From NCBI RefSeq assembly GCF_020554845.1, contig NZ_JAJCIA010000015.1, forward strand, positions 29,453-93,452: 64,000 nt of DNA, read 5' to 3'. The stretch comes from Blautia faecis (GTDB taxonomy: Bacteria; Bacillota; Clostridia; Lachnospirales; Lachnospiraceae). Below are positions 27,819-36,064 of this stretch, in pieces. Every line of letters starts with the position of its first letter. Within the stretch, counting starts at the first letter, position 1. The notes beneath the pieces are model-generated. The model saw only the letters and a program-made list of their open reading frames with translations. It was not told the DNA's origin and ran no database searches. The position numbers were made by a program, and so were the translations under genes.

Positions 27819-28729
27819 ATCACCTCGGTAATCCTGTCTGTCTCCAGTTCATACATGAAAACATGATTGCTTGCGACTTCATCATCTGGTGTTGATTCCT
27901 GTATTACAGCTTCCAGACATTTTGACAGCATCTCTACATCCTCTGTGTATCTGCTGTCATGTATCGCAACTTCATGGATACTGGTCGGTACAATATAAAT
28001 AGCTTGTGTACCATATGCCAGACATATCATCCTTGCTACTCCGGGATAGAACACAGCCGTCGCACCATTCGTTTTTTTATCCGTGCTTAGAAAACAGCCA
28101 TATCTTCTCTCATTCTCCGTAGGACTGAATTCTTTTATGGGAATTCCACCATATCTGCCAGTAAGGATAGAGAGCTTCAGCTGCATACCGTCATAAAATC
28201 TTGGCGGTGCCATTTTCACGGTATTATCCATAGCCTGCTCCAAAACGTCTTCTTTTGACAGCTCCCACTTATCCAGATAAGTATTGTCTATCAGTGTTGT
28301 GTACAGTTTTCCATCATCCTCATTTATCCGCAGATACACCCCCAAAATGATATCTCCAATCTTTCTGTAAATTCCTCGTTCCAGTACTGTCACTTTTTTA
28401 TTTGTACTGACAATACGAATATATAAGTCTTCCTTCACACGCTCATAATCATCAAGCATTCTGATCTTTTCCAGCCCCTTGATTTCCTTATGTGCCTCTT
28501 TTTCCCTTATGATTTCTTCTGCGATCTGCTTTATACTGTAACCGGATTTATAAGCCCGGTACATGCTTGTCGTAGTCGCACCAAATCTTATCAGCTCGTT
28601 TCCTTCCTGGATCACCAGACTTTCTTCCAGCATATTGCCATCTGCCGGTTCATAACAGGCATATTCTTTTTCAGTAAGGCGTTCCTCTATCTCTGCTAAC
28701 ATCTGATTTTTAAATTCCATGTAATCCAT
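27815..28729 (-). CDS. DUF5688-family protein
   Basis: A 304-aa protein matching by eye the DUF5688 family common in Lachnospiraceae mobile elements: LIRFGATTTSMYRAYKSGYS, a long central part with FYDGMQLKLSIL, and a C-terminal metallo-free domain with YIVPTSIHEVAIHD. Function unknown. The start is ATG at 28729 (GGAGG, 8 nt) rather than TTG at 28735. Last but one gene of the recombination operon. Confidence 0.7.
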   Translation of the reverse strand: MDYMEFKNQMLAEIEERLTEKEYACYEPADGNMLEESLVIQEGNELIRFGATTTSMYRAYKSGYSIKQIAEEIIREKEAHKEIKGLEKIRMLDDYERVKEDLYIRIVSTNKKVTVLERGIYRKIGDIILGVYLRINEDDGKLYTTLIDNTYLDKWELSKEDVLEQAMDNTVKMAPPRFYDGMQLKLSILTGRYGGIPIKEFSPTENERRYGCFLSTDKKTNGATAVFYPGVARMICLAYGTQAIYIVPTSIHEVAIHDSRYTEDVEMLSKCLEAVIQESTPDDEVASNHVFMYELETDRITEVM

Positions 28730-28872
28730 CTGCAATTCCTCCGTTATTTTTACTCTTTGTAGCTCCGCAGCGGTACTTCTGACTGCCGTACATTTTTTCT
28801 TGGGTCTGACATAACTAAATGCTGCGTCATCCCATATCTACAATTTCCAGCTTCTCGATCAGCCGCCCATAA

Positions 28873-29577
28873 TCAGGCGGCTGATTTTGTTCGTTTCAGT
28901 CCATTCAGTGCTCTTTTCCTTGATACCTCATCCAGTTCGGAAAGAGACTTAACACCATACCGCTTTAGAATCTGTTCCTCTGGCACCTTCGTCCTTTCCA
29001 GCTCCCTGTACAGTTCCTGCCATTCCTCGTTTGCATCTCCATTGTTCTTCTCTGCAGCGTTTAAGTTTCCCCATCTGAAAACCTCCGCTTTCTTCTGATT
29101 GATAACCGAAATCCCTGTAATGACCTTATCTGCCGAAATAGTGATTGCACTTACACTAAAACTGTCTTTCACAACCTTCTTCCGGTCTTTCTCTGTAACC
29201 ACCACTTTACTGGCTGGGATAAAAATGAAGGGAGCCGTATACAGCTCCCTTCCAATTCCCAGATTCACGCATGCTCTTTTGAACGAATCCGAAGCAGCAC
29301 TTTTCTCCTTTTCAAAATCCCCTGTTGTTCCCACATCCTGCTTGGATATCCAGGTCTTTTTCTCCGGGTCCCAGATACTCACGGTACAGTACAGGGAATT
29401 TCCAATCATCATATGGCTTCTCTGCCAGCCATATATGCCAAAGACTTCATCTAGGATTGCCTGGTCTACCCTTGCATTCTTATATAACAGAAGCGAGATT
29501 CCTTTCTCACCGATACTGCCTACCCTGCATTCGATTTCATCTGCATGTAAGCTTCTTATCTTCGATTCCACAGCCAT
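28873..29577 (-). CDS. Rad52-family single-strand annealing protein (Sak-like)
   Basis: A 234-aa protein. Residues 10-150 carry the Rad52/22 core: CRVGSIGEKGISLLLYKNAR, FGIYGWQRSH, DVGTTGDFEKEKSAASDSFKRAC broken at GTTG..KSAASDSFKRA, and NLGIGRELYTAP. The C-terminus is charged. It should anneal complementary single strands, working with the YqaJ exonuclease encoded 14 bases upstream, like phage Red systems. It is part of the operon running from about 32.75 kb down to 27.2 kb. Confidence 0.85.
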   Translation of the reverse strand: MAVESKIRSLHADEIECRVGSIGEKGISLLLYKNARVDQAILDEVFGIYGWQRSHMMIGNSLYCTVSIWDPEKKTWISKQDVGTTGDFEKEKSAASDSFKRACVNLGIGRELYTAPFIFIPASKVVVTEKDRKKVVKDSFSVSAITISADKVITGISVINQKKAEVFRWGNLNAAEKNNGDANEEWQELYRELERTKVPEEQILKRYGVKSLSELDEVSRKRALNGLKRTKSAA

Positions 29578-29591
29578 AGTACCAGCCCCCT

Positions 29592-30536
29592 TTAAGACGC
29601 AATGGACAGGGTACGGTAAGCATTTACACTGGTATACTGGTTATAAATCTCCGGCTTTTCTGCTTTCAGCCTTTTAGAATCCAGTAAATTCTTCTCAATC
29701 CGTTTCCAGCGTACGATCTGCCCATTGTCAAATTTTCCCTCTTCATGCTCCCCTAGAGCCGCTTTCAGCTGATTGGAGAGACCTGTTTTCCGCTTCTCCA
29801 TATCCTTCAGCTGGTCACTTACATCCTGGTATTCCTTCAGGACTTTCACCAGGGAACGGTCAAGCGGGACACTGTCCTTCACGGATTCCTTATACTTTCT
29901 GTCCAGAAACTCTTTCGTAGCCTCAGAATCATCTATCTCCGGGCGGATATCGCACTTTACGTTATACTCCCAGAACTTTTTCTCTGCATAGACCAGATCA
30001 GCAATCATCTCTTCATCACGCAAGATCGTATAATATATAAAATGGTTGCCGCCGATCAAAGCCGCAATGTACGCTTTCTGCATATTGCAGACTGCCAGGT
30101 AATGCTGGACCTGCATCATGTACTCTGTAGGAATCTTTCCATTCTTCCATTCATCCTCCCGATACTGACTGACAGTCTTGGCTTCAAAAATACATTTTTC
30201 CCCCTGCTCGTCAGTGACAATTCCATCCACATCCGCAAACATGAATGAAAACTGCGGATGGAACATCATAAAATGTTTCTGCCGTACCTTCAGACCTGTA
30301 CGGTTCATAAATTCCTTACGGATAATCCCCTCCATCACATTGCCCCAGTATGTATACTCATTGGAGTTCTCCAGCACCGGCGTTTTGCCAGTCTTGTCTT
30401 CCCACAGCTGCTGGATGGAACGCCAGGGATTCTTCCCCATCACCACGGAAGCATCAGAGCCTCCGATTCCATTTCGGCGGAGTTCCAGCCACTCTTCCCT
30501 TGTTAAATCTTTTGTCGGAATCATAATATTCTTCAT
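29592..30536 (-). CDS. YqaJ-type viral recombinase (lambda-exonuclease-like)
   Basis: A 314-aa PD-(D/E)XK nuclease. The N-terminal signature is LRRNGIGGSDASVVMGKNPW, and the catalytic core is FADVDGIV followed by FEAKTVSQY (Asp, Glu and Lys present), plus VQHYLAV with the conserved Gln. It resects double-strand ends to 3' overhangs for the Rad52-like annealing protein. The start codon overlaps the stop of a tiny upstream frame (ATGA). Confidence 0.92.
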   Translation of the reverse strand: MKNIMIPTKDLTREEWLELRRNGIGGSDASVVMGKNPWRSIQQLWEDKTGKTPVLENSNEYTYWGNVMEGIIRKEFMNRTGLKVRQKHFMMFHPQFSFMFADVDGIVTDEQGEKCIFEAKTVSQYREDEWKNGKIPTEYMMQVQHYLAVCNMQKAYIAALIGGNHFIYYTILRDEEMIADLVYAEKKFWEYNVKCDIRPEIDDSEATKEFLDRKYKESVKDSVPLDRSLVKVLKEYQDVSDQLKDMEKRKTGLSNQLKAALGEHEEGKFDNGQIVRWKRIEKNLLDSKRLKAEKPEIYNQYTSVNAYRTLSIAS

Positions 30537-30646
30537 TCTGCATTCTCCCCTGTAAAAATATCCATTACTTTCATAAACTGATTTACAGCTACCAAAACAT
30601 CAACTACCAATATGCAGATCCCTGCTATGATCTCAAAAATCTTCAT
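30533..30646 (-). CDS. Putative 37-aa membrane micro-protein
   Basis: Begins MKIFEIIAGICILVVDVLVA, a single hydrophobic helix followed by a short polar tail ending TGENAE. Its stop overlaps the YqaJ start as ATGA, favouring translational coupling. The ribosome site is poor (AAGTAAGG abuts the ATG), so it is tentative. Confidence 0.4.
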   Translation of the reverse strand: MKIFEIIAGICILVVDVLVAVNQFMKVMDIFTGENAE

Positions 30647-30684
30647 CCTTACTTTCTACAGGCTTTTCAGCCATTCCTCCGTTC

Positions 30685-30801
30685 TTAAATTCCGGTTATT
30701 ACAGCCCTTATAAATGAAATAAGCTGATCCCGGAATATCAGCACCTCCAGGATCAGCAAGCATAAAACAATGATAATCTCTACCAAACCGAATTTTTTCA
30801 T
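30685..30801 (-). CDS. 38-aa membrane micro-protein
   Basis: Begins MKKFGLVEIIIVLCLLIL and has one transmembrane helix followed by a basic/amphipathic end. A strong AAGGAGGAACAG lies before the ATG at 30801, 10 bases after the DUF932 gene stop. The ribosome site and operon position make it a credible short gene. It may anchor or regulate the recombination complex; no family recognised. Confidence 0.6.
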   Translation of the reverse strand: MKKFGLVEIIIVLCLLILEVLIFRDQLISFIRAVITGI

Positions 30802-30811
30802 CTGTTCCTCC

Positions 30812-31744
30812 TTATGCTGTCAGCACCATCTGGTACGCCTTGTCGATCAGCGGGTTTCCGTCCGCGGTTCTGGCAAAAATATTCTCCCTGTAGTTTGCAG
30901 TCTTTCTTCTTGGGGTAGAATGGGTTGCAAAATCCGATACTGCATTGATAAAGCGGTAGCCATTGTTTCCTACGTCTTTCAGATCTGGAGCGTCAAAGTA
31001 GCGCATTCTCATGTCTTCCCTCAGTCTTTCAATGCCACGCTTCTGCTGTGGGGTGAAATTTTCTTCTACCGGAAGCAGAATCTCGATATAATCCATGACC
31101 TGTTTTTCAGACAGCCTGATTCCCCTCAGATTTTCAAATTCTTTTCCAAGAGCAGACATATACTCGTCCGCCAGGAACAGGGTATTCTTCGCTTCCTCGA
31201 TCTTTCCGCTGATATCCCCTGTGTGGATCATAGACCAGCTCCTCTTTGCCGTGCGCAGGGCAAGGTTAAGCGTATTATTGCATACTACACGGATAGGGGT
31301 AAGCGCCGTCTTCACCGCCCCGGAACCGTCATGGGTATTGGAAAATACCATGTATGGGCTGATACGCTCGCCGGCAATGATATATTCCCTTGGAAGTCTT
31401 GCAAGCAGCCACACCCTTCTCCCCTCCTGCAGGGAGCCTGCTGTTTCGTAGCGCACGCCCTCTCCTAACAGGGCATCTGTAAATGCAAAGGCTTCCTCAT
31501 TCTGGATGACCTTGTAGCGGTCTGTGACCACGCCTAATATCTTCCTGTCAGAATCCCTTACATTTGCTTTATAGCCCTGGATCAGCTCGTCATTCTCCGT
31601 ATAGACAGGTTCCTGGAGGACTTTCCAGTTCAGTCCGGCAATCCGCAGTGCTTCCCTTGATTCCGGTGCTTCTGCCACCAGGGTTCCCAGTCCGTGCCAT
31701 GGTTTTTCTCTTGTATAAAACATTGTTTCAACTTCTGCAGCCAT
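30812..31744 (-). CDS. DUF932 phage/plasmid-like protein
   Basis: A 310-aa protein of the DUF932 (TIGR03299) family found on phages and plasmids. Characteristic segments are TREKPWHGLGTLV near the N-terminus, VTDRYKVIQNEEAF, the central HDGSGAVKTALTPIRVVCNNTL split across about residues 145-165, and a C-terminal helical part. Its role is not established; it commonly sits with recombination genes, as here. Confidence 0.9.
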   Translation of the reverse strand: MAAEVETMFYTREKPWHGLGTLVAEAPESREALRIAGLNWKVLQEPVYTENDELIQGYKANVRDSDRKILGVVTDRYKVIQNEEAFAFTDALLGEGVRYETAGSLQEGRRVWLLARLPREYIIAGERISPYMVFSNTHDGSGAVKTALTPIRVVCNNTLNLALRTAKRSWSMIHTGDISGKIEEAKNTLFLADEYMSALGKEFENLRGIRLSEKQVMDYIEILLPVEENFTPQQKRGIERLREDMRMRYFDAPDLKDVGNNGYRFINAVSDFATHSTPRRKTANYRENIFARTADGNPLIDKAYQMVLTA

Positions 31745-31785
31745 AATTTCATTCTCCTTTTTCCATTGATTTTTATTCGTTCTTT

Positions 31786-32286
31786 CTACTGCTTCTTTTT
31801 ATCAAACATCCTGTTCATGGTTTCGTTAAGCTTTTCCTCGTCCTGTTCTTTTATGCTGTAAGCTTCTCCCTGGCTGCTGATAATAATATGGTCCAGCAAC
31901 GGAATCCCCAGCATGACACCGCAGGCTTCCAGCCTTGCAGTCAGGTCTATATCTTCCTTACTCGCTTTTGCCCTTCCTCCCGGGTGGTTATGAAAACAGA
32001 AGATGCCGTATGCATTCGCCAGGATTGCTGACTTAAATATATCTGCCGGTTCTGCATAGCACACATTTTTACTGCCTTTTGCAACCAGTTCCATTAATAC
32101 AGGCTCCAGTTCCCCATTCACAGCGCACACATAGAGCAGTTCCTTATCCTGCTTGCCGAAAAAAGAGGCTGCAAAACCTGCAGCCTCCTCCGTTGTTGTA
32201 ATACCAGTGTTTCCATCTTTCCCTTCGTATAATACGGAGCCTTCCCTTACCAGCTCCGTATGTACACACATGACTCTTTTCTTCAT
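31786..32286 (-). CDS. RadC-like JAB-domain protein
   Basis: A 166-aa protein with the RadC/JAB metalloprotease-like motif FCFHNHPGGRAKASKEDIDLT (His-x-His...Ser/Asp set) and the LLDHIIIS strand. It lacks the helix-hairpin-helix part of chromosomal RadC, as do plasmid versions. The start at 32286 overlaps the upstream stop as ATGA. Assigned to DNA repair by family, though the biochemical role of RadC is unsettled. Confidence 0.88.
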   Translation of the reverse strand: MKKRVMCVHTELVREGSVLYEGKDGNTGITTTEEAAGFAASFFGKQDKELLYVCAVNGELEPVLMELVAKGSKNVCYAEPADIFKSAILANAYGIFCFHNHPGGRAKASKEDIDLTARLEACGVMLGIPLLDHIIISSQGEAYSIKEQDEEKLNETMNRMFDKKKQ

Positions 32287-32624
32287 GCCGCCTCCGTTTC
32301 TTCCTGCTCCAGGAGCAAGCCAATTTCCTTGATCCCGGTATCCATGCTGTTTTCCAGTTCCAGCTGGAAGGAATCTCCTTTTCCCATCCACCTGGCATAA
32401 AAGAACTGGATCACATTTGGCAGGACCAGAAGACAGCGCAGGACCTCTGATTTCATCTCACTGCTCTTTTCAAGCAAAGTCTCTGCAATATTCTCCCGGC
32501 AGTTGATCTGATACGCCCTCTGGTAAATCCTCTCTGGGGCTAACTGTAATACTCGCTTCTTATACTGCTTCCGTTCCAGCTTGATCTTGGCATTGAACAG
32601 CCTTACAATTTCATCCTCTCCCAT
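32283..32624 (-). CDS. Unknown 113-aa helical protein
   Basis: A charged helical protein (KIKLERKQYKKRVLQLAP, ENIAETLLEKSSEM) with one hydrophobic stretch (CLLVLPNVIQFFYARW) and an acidic tail. Excellent AGGAGGTGATG ribosome site; 4-base overlap with the RadC-like gene. No family recognised; part of the recombination operon. Confidence 0.65.
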   Translation of the reverse strand: MGEDEIVRLFNAKIKLERKQYKKRVLQLAPERIYQRAYQINCRENIAETLLEKSSEMKSEVLRCLLVLPNVIQFFYARWMGKGDSFQLELENSMDTGIKEIGLLLEQEETEAA

Positions 32625-32652
32625 GTTTCATCACCTCCTGTTTTCGTTTTTC

Positions 32653-32748
32653 TCAATCTTTCTTTGTGCCGCCGAGAACATTACCGATTGTATCTGCAAC
32701 CTTACCCAGCAGTTCAAATAACAGCTCCCATGAAAAATCCATTGGCAT
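32653..32748 (-). CDS. 31-aa amphipathic peptide
   Basis: Reads MPMDFSWELLFELLGK then VADTIGNVLGGTKKD. AAAGGAG lies just upstream of the ATG (a second in-frame ATG at 32742 has better spacing). The pattern of hydrophobic and acidic residues and the GKVADTIG.VLGG end resemble short phenol-soluble-modulin-like peptides. It would be the first gene of the operon. Confidence 0.5.
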   Translation of the reverse strand: MPMDFSWELLFELLGKVADTIGNVLGGTKKD

Positions 32749-32777
32749 AACTCCTTTCTCTGATATATTTGGACATG

Positions 32778-32812
32778 AAAAAAGCAAAGGAATGTTTCAG
32801 CCTTTGCTTTTT
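32778..32812. terminator. Hairpin insulating the recombination operon
   Basis: AAAAAGCAAAGG / CCTTTGCTTTTT perfect arms, 10-base loop, U-rich on both strands. It separates the operon start from the cat relic. Confidence 0.75.
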
Positions 32813-32887
32813 CATAATTATAATATGTAATTGAAATTTTGAACTTGTTTTTACACTACTCCAATTCCACAAACTGGAACTTGATTG

Positions 32888-33076
32888 TTAAAAACTTGCA
32901 AAATATTTTTCTAATGAATCTACAAACTCACCAATATGAATTCCATCAATAAATGAGTAATGAGTCTGTACAGATATAGGCACCATTATCCTTACATCTT
33001 TTTCCCAATACTTTCCCCAGTCCAATAAAGGTGTGGTATTATTTTTTAGCTGAATTTGTATGAGAAACATGTACAT
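32888..33076 (-). pseudogene. Chloramphenicol acetyltransferase-like C-terminal relic
   Basis: A 62-aa fragment equal to the last third of a CatA-type enzyme: LLDWGKYWEKD, then VPISVQTHYSFIDGIHIGEF. Where the family has the catalytic His of HHxxxDG, this copy has Tyr (HYSFIDG). No N-terminal part is present; the 190 bases upstream hold an unrelated-looking 39-aa frame (33080-33199) and no cat sequence. It is a degraded, non-functional remnant. Confidence 0.75.
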
Positions 33077-33255
33077 ATTTTATTCGCAGCTAGGGGAACA
33101 TTGAAAAATATCATTCCCAAATGGGCCTGTGAAATAGGGTTCTTGTTTATTTGTAATCTTCTTAGCATTGACACAGTATTCTCTAAGGTTATCCATCATA
33201 GAAATATTCACCCTTTTGTCTGAATTCTCTGAGGGAACACCTTCCCTGTTTTATT

Positions 33256-33690
33256 TTAGTATCGTTTTGGATTTTCTCTCATAAAGATAAATTCTGCTAC
33301 AGAGCGGTCATATGTTTTAATGTGTCCAAACAGCCAGTCAATCACATTCTTCTGTACAAGTTCACTGAACCGATCAGTTGGTCCTTCATAATCCTGAAGG
33401 TATTCATGCAGTTCCTGAATTGTCTTTTTAAACTCTTCATGTTTTTCATGATGGTTTTCACGCTCTGGATAACCGGATTTTTCCTGAAGCTTTTCCTCTT
33501 CTTTGAAATGAAAGTCAGTATATTCATCCAGATAATCCAGCATTTTGATTGCTTTTACTTTGCTGTCGCCATTTTGACAGGCAGTTACAAAGTTCTGGAT
33601 ACGGTCGATCAATTCTTTATGCTGGGTATCAATTGTTTCATTTCCTGTTACTAAATTGTCATCAAAGGTAATATTTAAATCGTAAGTCAT
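33256..33690 (-). CDS. Bacteriohemerythrin
   Basis: A 144-aa four-helix di-iron oxygen-binding protein. Metal ligands are seen in order: DTQHKELI, HFKEEEKL, HHEKHEEF and the late HIKTYD. The start at 33690 has GGAG; the frame extends upstream without a ribosome site. It probably traps or delivers oxygen, and stands 77 bases after the rubredoxin gene, suggesting an oxygen-tolerance operon. Confidence 0.92.
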   Translation of the reverse strand: MTYDLNITFDDNLVTGNETIDTQHKELIDRIQNFVTACQNGDSKVKAIKMLDYLDEYTDFHFKEEEKLQEKSGYPERENHHEKHEEFKKTIQELHEYLQDYEGPTDRFSELVQKNVIDWLFGHIKTYDRSVAEFIFMRENPKRY

Positions 33691-33767
33691 AATCTGGTCT
33701 CCATTTCTTTTTATATGTTCTCTTGGGATTTTTTTGTGTCTGTCAGTTTCACACCTGCATTTTCTGC

Positions 33768-33932
33768 TTAGTCTTCTACAGGAACAAAAACATCTTTTCC
33801 TAATCCACATATCGGGCATACCCAGTCATCTGGAATATCCTCAAATGCAGTTCCTGGAGCGATACCTCCGTCTGGATCGCCTACTGCCGGATCATAAATA
33901 TAGCCACATGGTTCACATTCATATTTTTTCAT
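33768..33932 (-). CDS. Rubredoxin
   Basis: A 54-aa electron carrier. The two iron-binding knuckles are [10 protein letters not shown] (residues 6-9) and CPICGLGKD, with the conserved DDWVCP between. Exact rubredoxin length. It is not long enough for many gene finders. In anaerobes it passes electrons to peroxide- and oxygen-reducing enzymes, which fits the adjacent hemerythrin gene and the consensus promoter upstream. Confidence 0.95.
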   Translation of the reverse strand: MKKYECEPCGYIYDPAVGDPDGGIAPGTAFEDIPDDWVCPICGLGKDVFVPVED

Positions 33933-34022
33933 AGTTATTTTCTCCTTTTCAATGTTGATTCATTTTGTTAATAGATTCCTACTGAATTTTTCAGTATTTT
34001 GTTGCTTTTTATGTATGTCTGT

Positions 34023-34051
34023 ATTATACATGATACTTTCTATTATGTCAA
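34023..34051 (-). promoter_or_regulatory. Consensus promoter of rubredoxin-hemerythrin
   Basis: Minus-strand TTGACA (34046-34051), 17-base spacer, TATAAT (34023-34028): an exact match. Confidence 0.85.
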
Positions 34052-34071
34052 TAATAGTAATTGTTATTATT
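34050..34071. promoter_or_regulatory. PerR/Fur-like palindrome over the -35 edge
   Basis: AATAATAGTAATTGTTATTATT is a near-palindrome with the AT-rich form of PerR/Fur boxes, touching the -35 element. Peroxide or iron control of the redox genes would make sense; unproven. Confidence 0.45.
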
Positions 34072-34290
34072 TTTATTTTGTGTATTTTAAATTCAGTAAT
34101 ATCTGACTAAAATGTTACGAAAAAGACTGGTTCTACACTATTTCTGAAAATCTGACAGTGCATTGCTCTTTCTCATGTAGCATCATTCATTATCCTATAT
34201 GAATTTACCATATATATTCCTCCAAATTCCGATTGAACAAACGATTAAAAGTCCATAGGTAGTAGCTACTCGGACGCTCACTTTGTTCAA

Positions 34291-34383
34291 TTAGGTCAAA
34301 TCGAAAATGGAGTAAACGAAGGGGCAGTTCACTGAAATGTCAAAACTGCTTTTTCGTTTACTCCATCATCGATTCTAACCTAA
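34291..34383. repeat. Long imperfect inverted repeat
   Basis: About 40-base arms (TTAGGT...ATCGA..ATGGAGTAAACGAA...CAGTT and the matching right arm) around a 14-base loop, in an ORF-free gap. It could be a structured RNA, a strong terminator or a MITE end pair. Confidence 0.6.
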
Positions 34384-34436
34384 AGAATTTGTGGTAATAT
34401 TATACCTTGCAGTCAAAGATATTGCCACTATCGTTT

Positions 34437-34895
34437 CTATTTCTCCAATTCGAACTCAAACCTTTGTACAACACAGTTATCCTTTACCTCAGAACAAATC
34501 TGATCTGCATTCTCATATAACATTGCCATTGTCTTTTTACACATCTTCGGAGAATCTGAAAGAATCCAGGAAATTCCATAAGATAATTCAATATACCCAT
34601 AGGTATCATCATCTTTTTTCATGGTCACAATGTTCAATTCCAATAACTTAGCCAGTTCCATCGAAGCTCTCTGCAGTCTGATAAACAAAGCAATCTTCTC
34701 GGGATCAGGAACAATCTCTTTCATTTTTTCCTTCTCTTTAAAGCTTCTGATAATTTCTGCTAACTGAAAATCTCTCCGGTCATTTTCCAGCTGTAATTCT
34801 CCTTCAGAAAGATTCTCAGATTCTTCTGCTATCTGCTTATCCAGTTCTTCCATTTCCTTAGCTGCAACGTCATAATATTTACATTCTATCAGCAT
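34437..34895 (-). CDS. Unknown 152-aa protein
   Basis: The first 75 residues form a charged coiled-coil-like helix (AAKEMEELDKQIAEESENLSE in two parts), followed by a mixed domain. ATG at 34895 with GGAGAAG. It lies downstream of an Xre regulator but after a terminator hairpin. No family recognised; the arrangement regulator plus small partner is compatible with a toxin-antitoxin-like pair but nothing shows toxicity. Confidence 0.6.
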   Translation of the reverse strand: MLIECKYYDVAAKEMEELDKQIAEESENLSEGELQLENDRRDFQLAEIIRSFKEKEKMKEIVPDPEKIALFIRLQRASMELAKLLELNIVTMKKDDDTYGYIELSYGISWILSDSPKMCKKTMAMLYENADQICSEVKDNCVVQRFEFELEK

Positions 34896-34914
34896 TTATC
34901 TTCTCCTTGTAGAC

Positions 34915-34955
34915 AAAAAGGGAACAGTCAAACAAATACGTTCGAACTGTTCCCT
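34915..34955 (-). terminator. Terminator after the Xre gene
   Basis: AGGGAACAG / CTGTTCCCT arms; on the minus strand followed by TTTTT. Confidence 0.7.
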
Positions 34956-35272
34956 CACTTCTTAAGTCCTCGAAGCATTGCCAATACAACAGCCTGCTCA
35001 TCAGCACTCAGATCATTCCATATCTCCATCACTTCATTCTGTTTATCCGTCAGATGATTTTCTTTTTCATCCTGGAAAAACTGGGACAGTGTTACATCCA
35101 GTGCACTGCATATCTTTTCAAGCGTCTGTAATGATGGTGTACTCTCATTTGCAATAATCCTTCCAAGGGAAGACTGTGCAATTCCTGTCAGCTGTGCCAG
35201 TCTGTATTTACTCACATGACGTTTTTTGCATAAATCTTTTATATTCCCAGCAACATACTCTTCTATCTGCAA
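34955..35272 (-). CDS. Xre-family transcriptional regulator
   Basis: A 105-aa protein with an N-terminal helix-turn-helix (KYRLAQLTGIAQSSLGRI) and the LEKICSALDVTLSQFF helix typical of Lachnospiraceae Xre proteins, then an acidic C-terminus. The start is TTG at 35272 with GGAGG at 9-nt spacing. It is a paralogue of the regulator at 45479-45784. It may control element genes near the hairpin array. Confidence 0.88.
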   Translation of the reverse strand: MQIEEYVAGNIKDLCKKRHVSKYRLAQLTGIAQSSLGRIIANESTPSLQTLEKICSALDVTLSQFFQDEKENHLTDKQNEVMEIWNDLSADEQAVVLAMLRGLKK

Positions 35273-35707
35273 GTAAATACACCTCCGTTCATCATTACTG
35301 GTTTTATTTTACCTTCAATCTCAGCATTTTATTAGAGGTATATTACGCAAGCATTTAGTTGTGTTTTAAAAAGTATTTATACAAAAAAAGAAAATTTACT
35401 AAAGCGAAGATATGTTCCGGTTCTTATGTATCGTGTTTTACTGATACCAATTATAATAACAAATTTATTCTACCATGTATGAGTTATTTTGTCTAATATA
35501 ATAATCTTCCATTGCACAATTTGAAGATGAATCTTTTTCATTTCTTTATCCATAAAAGTAGCCTAATAATAATGTAATTATCAGTGCCCTCGTTTTATTG
35601 ACTCGGTTATTGTCACTCTGCTATCGCATCGTGCCAAAACCTCGTGGGAGATTATAATTAGCCTTCTCTTATCAAGTTAAATATAACCAGCTCCACGGAT
35701 AGAAATC

Positions 35708-36064
35708 TTTGAGAAATTTCACTGTAAAGTCTTGAGACAAATGCCTAGGTGACCAGGCTCTATCGCTTCGCGCGAGCCTGGTCTTTATGCATTTGCCTCA
35801 ATCCTTCCCACTGAAATTTTCAAACATTTCTACCCATGTCGCATATTAACATATTATTGCTTTTAGCAAATCAATAGTCACAAATGCCAATGACATTTGT
35901 GACCTTCTCAACATCTCTTTCACGGAATATACGCCCTCTCCCAAACACACATGTCCGGGATACTGCCAGACATGTCTCCGTCCAACCGAAGTGTCTGATT
36001 CCCGCCTAGCCAGAAATTATAATATTTCTGGCTAACTGCCAGGCAGATGTATCAATCCTGGCAG
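35708..36064. repeat. Array of five consecutive hairpins in an ORF-free gap
   Basis: A: 35708-35824, nested imperfect 117-base palindrome with centre GACCAGGCTC / GAGCCTGGTC. B: 35877-35903, GTCACAAATG / CATTTGTGAC. C: 35949-35975, ACATGTC / GACATGT. D: 36007-36034, TAGCCAGAAAT / ATTTCTGGCTA. E: 36036-36064, CTGCCAGG / CCTGGCAG. The gap 35273-36189 has no credible gene. Position beside the PrimPol-helicase gene suggests a replication origin, a transfer origin or a structured RNA. Confidence 0.75.

Noticed and set aside
28670..28872. A 20-codon frame between the Rad52-like and DUF5688 genes
   Set aside because: No ribosome site and no conserved features; probably leader sequence with a hairpin at 28861-28883.
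33080..33199. A 39-aa frame (MMDNLREYCV...) upstream of the cat relic
   Set aside because: No recognised family, no good ribosome site, and it lies in decayed DNA; not listed as a gene.
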